DNA of 64,000 nucleotides from Hermodice carunculata (lineage: Eukaryota; Annelida; Polychaeta; Eunicida; Amphinomidae), in assembly GCA_964020975.1 (NCBI GenBank), contig OZ026623.1, positions 82,125,123-82,189,122 on the forward strand. Direction: 5' to 3'. The first letter of the stretch is position 1. Each line of letters starts with the position of its first letter. Below the pieces are notes generated by a model that had not been told where the DNA came from, searched no databases, and saw nothing but the letters and a program-made list of their open reading frames with translations. Made by a program: the position numbers and the translations under genes. Of this stretch, positions 63,605-64,000 are shown one piece after another.

Positions 63605-64000
63605 TAATTGTATAGAATACCCAGAAGAGCGAAATATGTGCGTCTATTATTGTGCTATTTTTCATCATTTTCATTTCTAGGGTTTGAATTTCTATTTGTT
63701 TACTTCGTGGCACTTGCATAGTGCATCACTTATAGAGCAGTCCACAATCTTGCTATAATTCAAAGGCCAATATGTACATTACAAACTTTCGAGATCCTAA
63801 CTTTAATGAAATCGAATTTATAGACATAGTATTCATATTAGAAATTATAATGCGTGATACGGAAATGATTCTCGATGAAGTATATCGATAATGATGCTGC
63901 CCTTAGTGTATGATAAGTATCATTTGTTTTGAAGTTGAATGCATCTGTTAATAAAGGCATAACTAGGCATACCGTCAACACAAAGTGTTGACTGAAGCGT

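Overview
The window looks like AT-rich nuclear DNA from a marine invertebrate animal. The evidence is one large intron-containing gene for a multidomain 7TM receptor, fossil LINEs of the CR1/Jockey kind, many short foldback (MITE-like) repeats and long (TA)n, (GA)n and (GAT)n microsatellites. Repeated TAGGCCTA-type words and a receptor of the GRL101 / LDLa-LRR-GPCR kind point towards a hemichordate or echinoderm. That placement is a guess from style, not a proof.

The one well-supported host gene lies on the minus strand from 31613 down to 16094. It has two very long exons. Exon A (31613-28566) carries CUB-like modules and the first half of a C-type lectin domain. Exon B (19270-16094) carries the second half of that lectin domain, a second lectin-like module, four LDL-receptor class A modules, leucine-rich repeats and seven membrane segments. 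A CAG|GTGGGT donor and a TTCTCTATTACAG acceptor join them in phase 0 across a 9,295-bp intron, and the join restores a continuous lectin domain. The spliced frame is about 2,074 codons. It has no frameshift but holds two in-frame stops (TAA and TGA), both in exon B, and the 7TM part lacks a clear NPxxY. It is therefore either a young pseudogene, a polymorphic null allele, or a case of sequence error.

The intron and flanks are full of repeats. At 11.05-12.78 kb there is a 5'-truncated LINE with a readable reverse-transcriptase C-terminus. At 22.07-24.32 kb, inside the intron, there is a badly decayed second LINE bracketed by a direct repeat. At 27.66-28.02 kb, also in the intron, lies a tyrosine-recombinase (Crypton-like) C-terminal fragment. 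Further repeats are a 121-bp tandem repeat (2.4-2.7 kb), a TA/GA microsatellite block (8.0-8.3 kb), foldback elements (6.9, 21.7, 24.3 and 28.3 kb), diverged repeats rich in TGACCT/AGGTCA (32.56-33.62 kb), a 91-bp duplication (35.8 kb), and a GC-rich double-hairpin repeat (47.1-47.3 kb).

Two copies of a ~460-bp element with ~20-bp imperfect terminal inverted repeats sit at 60589-61049 and 63147-63604. I could not name this family, and it is the best candidate for an undescribed element. The rest (most of 36-47 kb and 48-60 kb) appears to be non-coding. I found no convincing exon, tRNA, rRNA or CRISPR array there.
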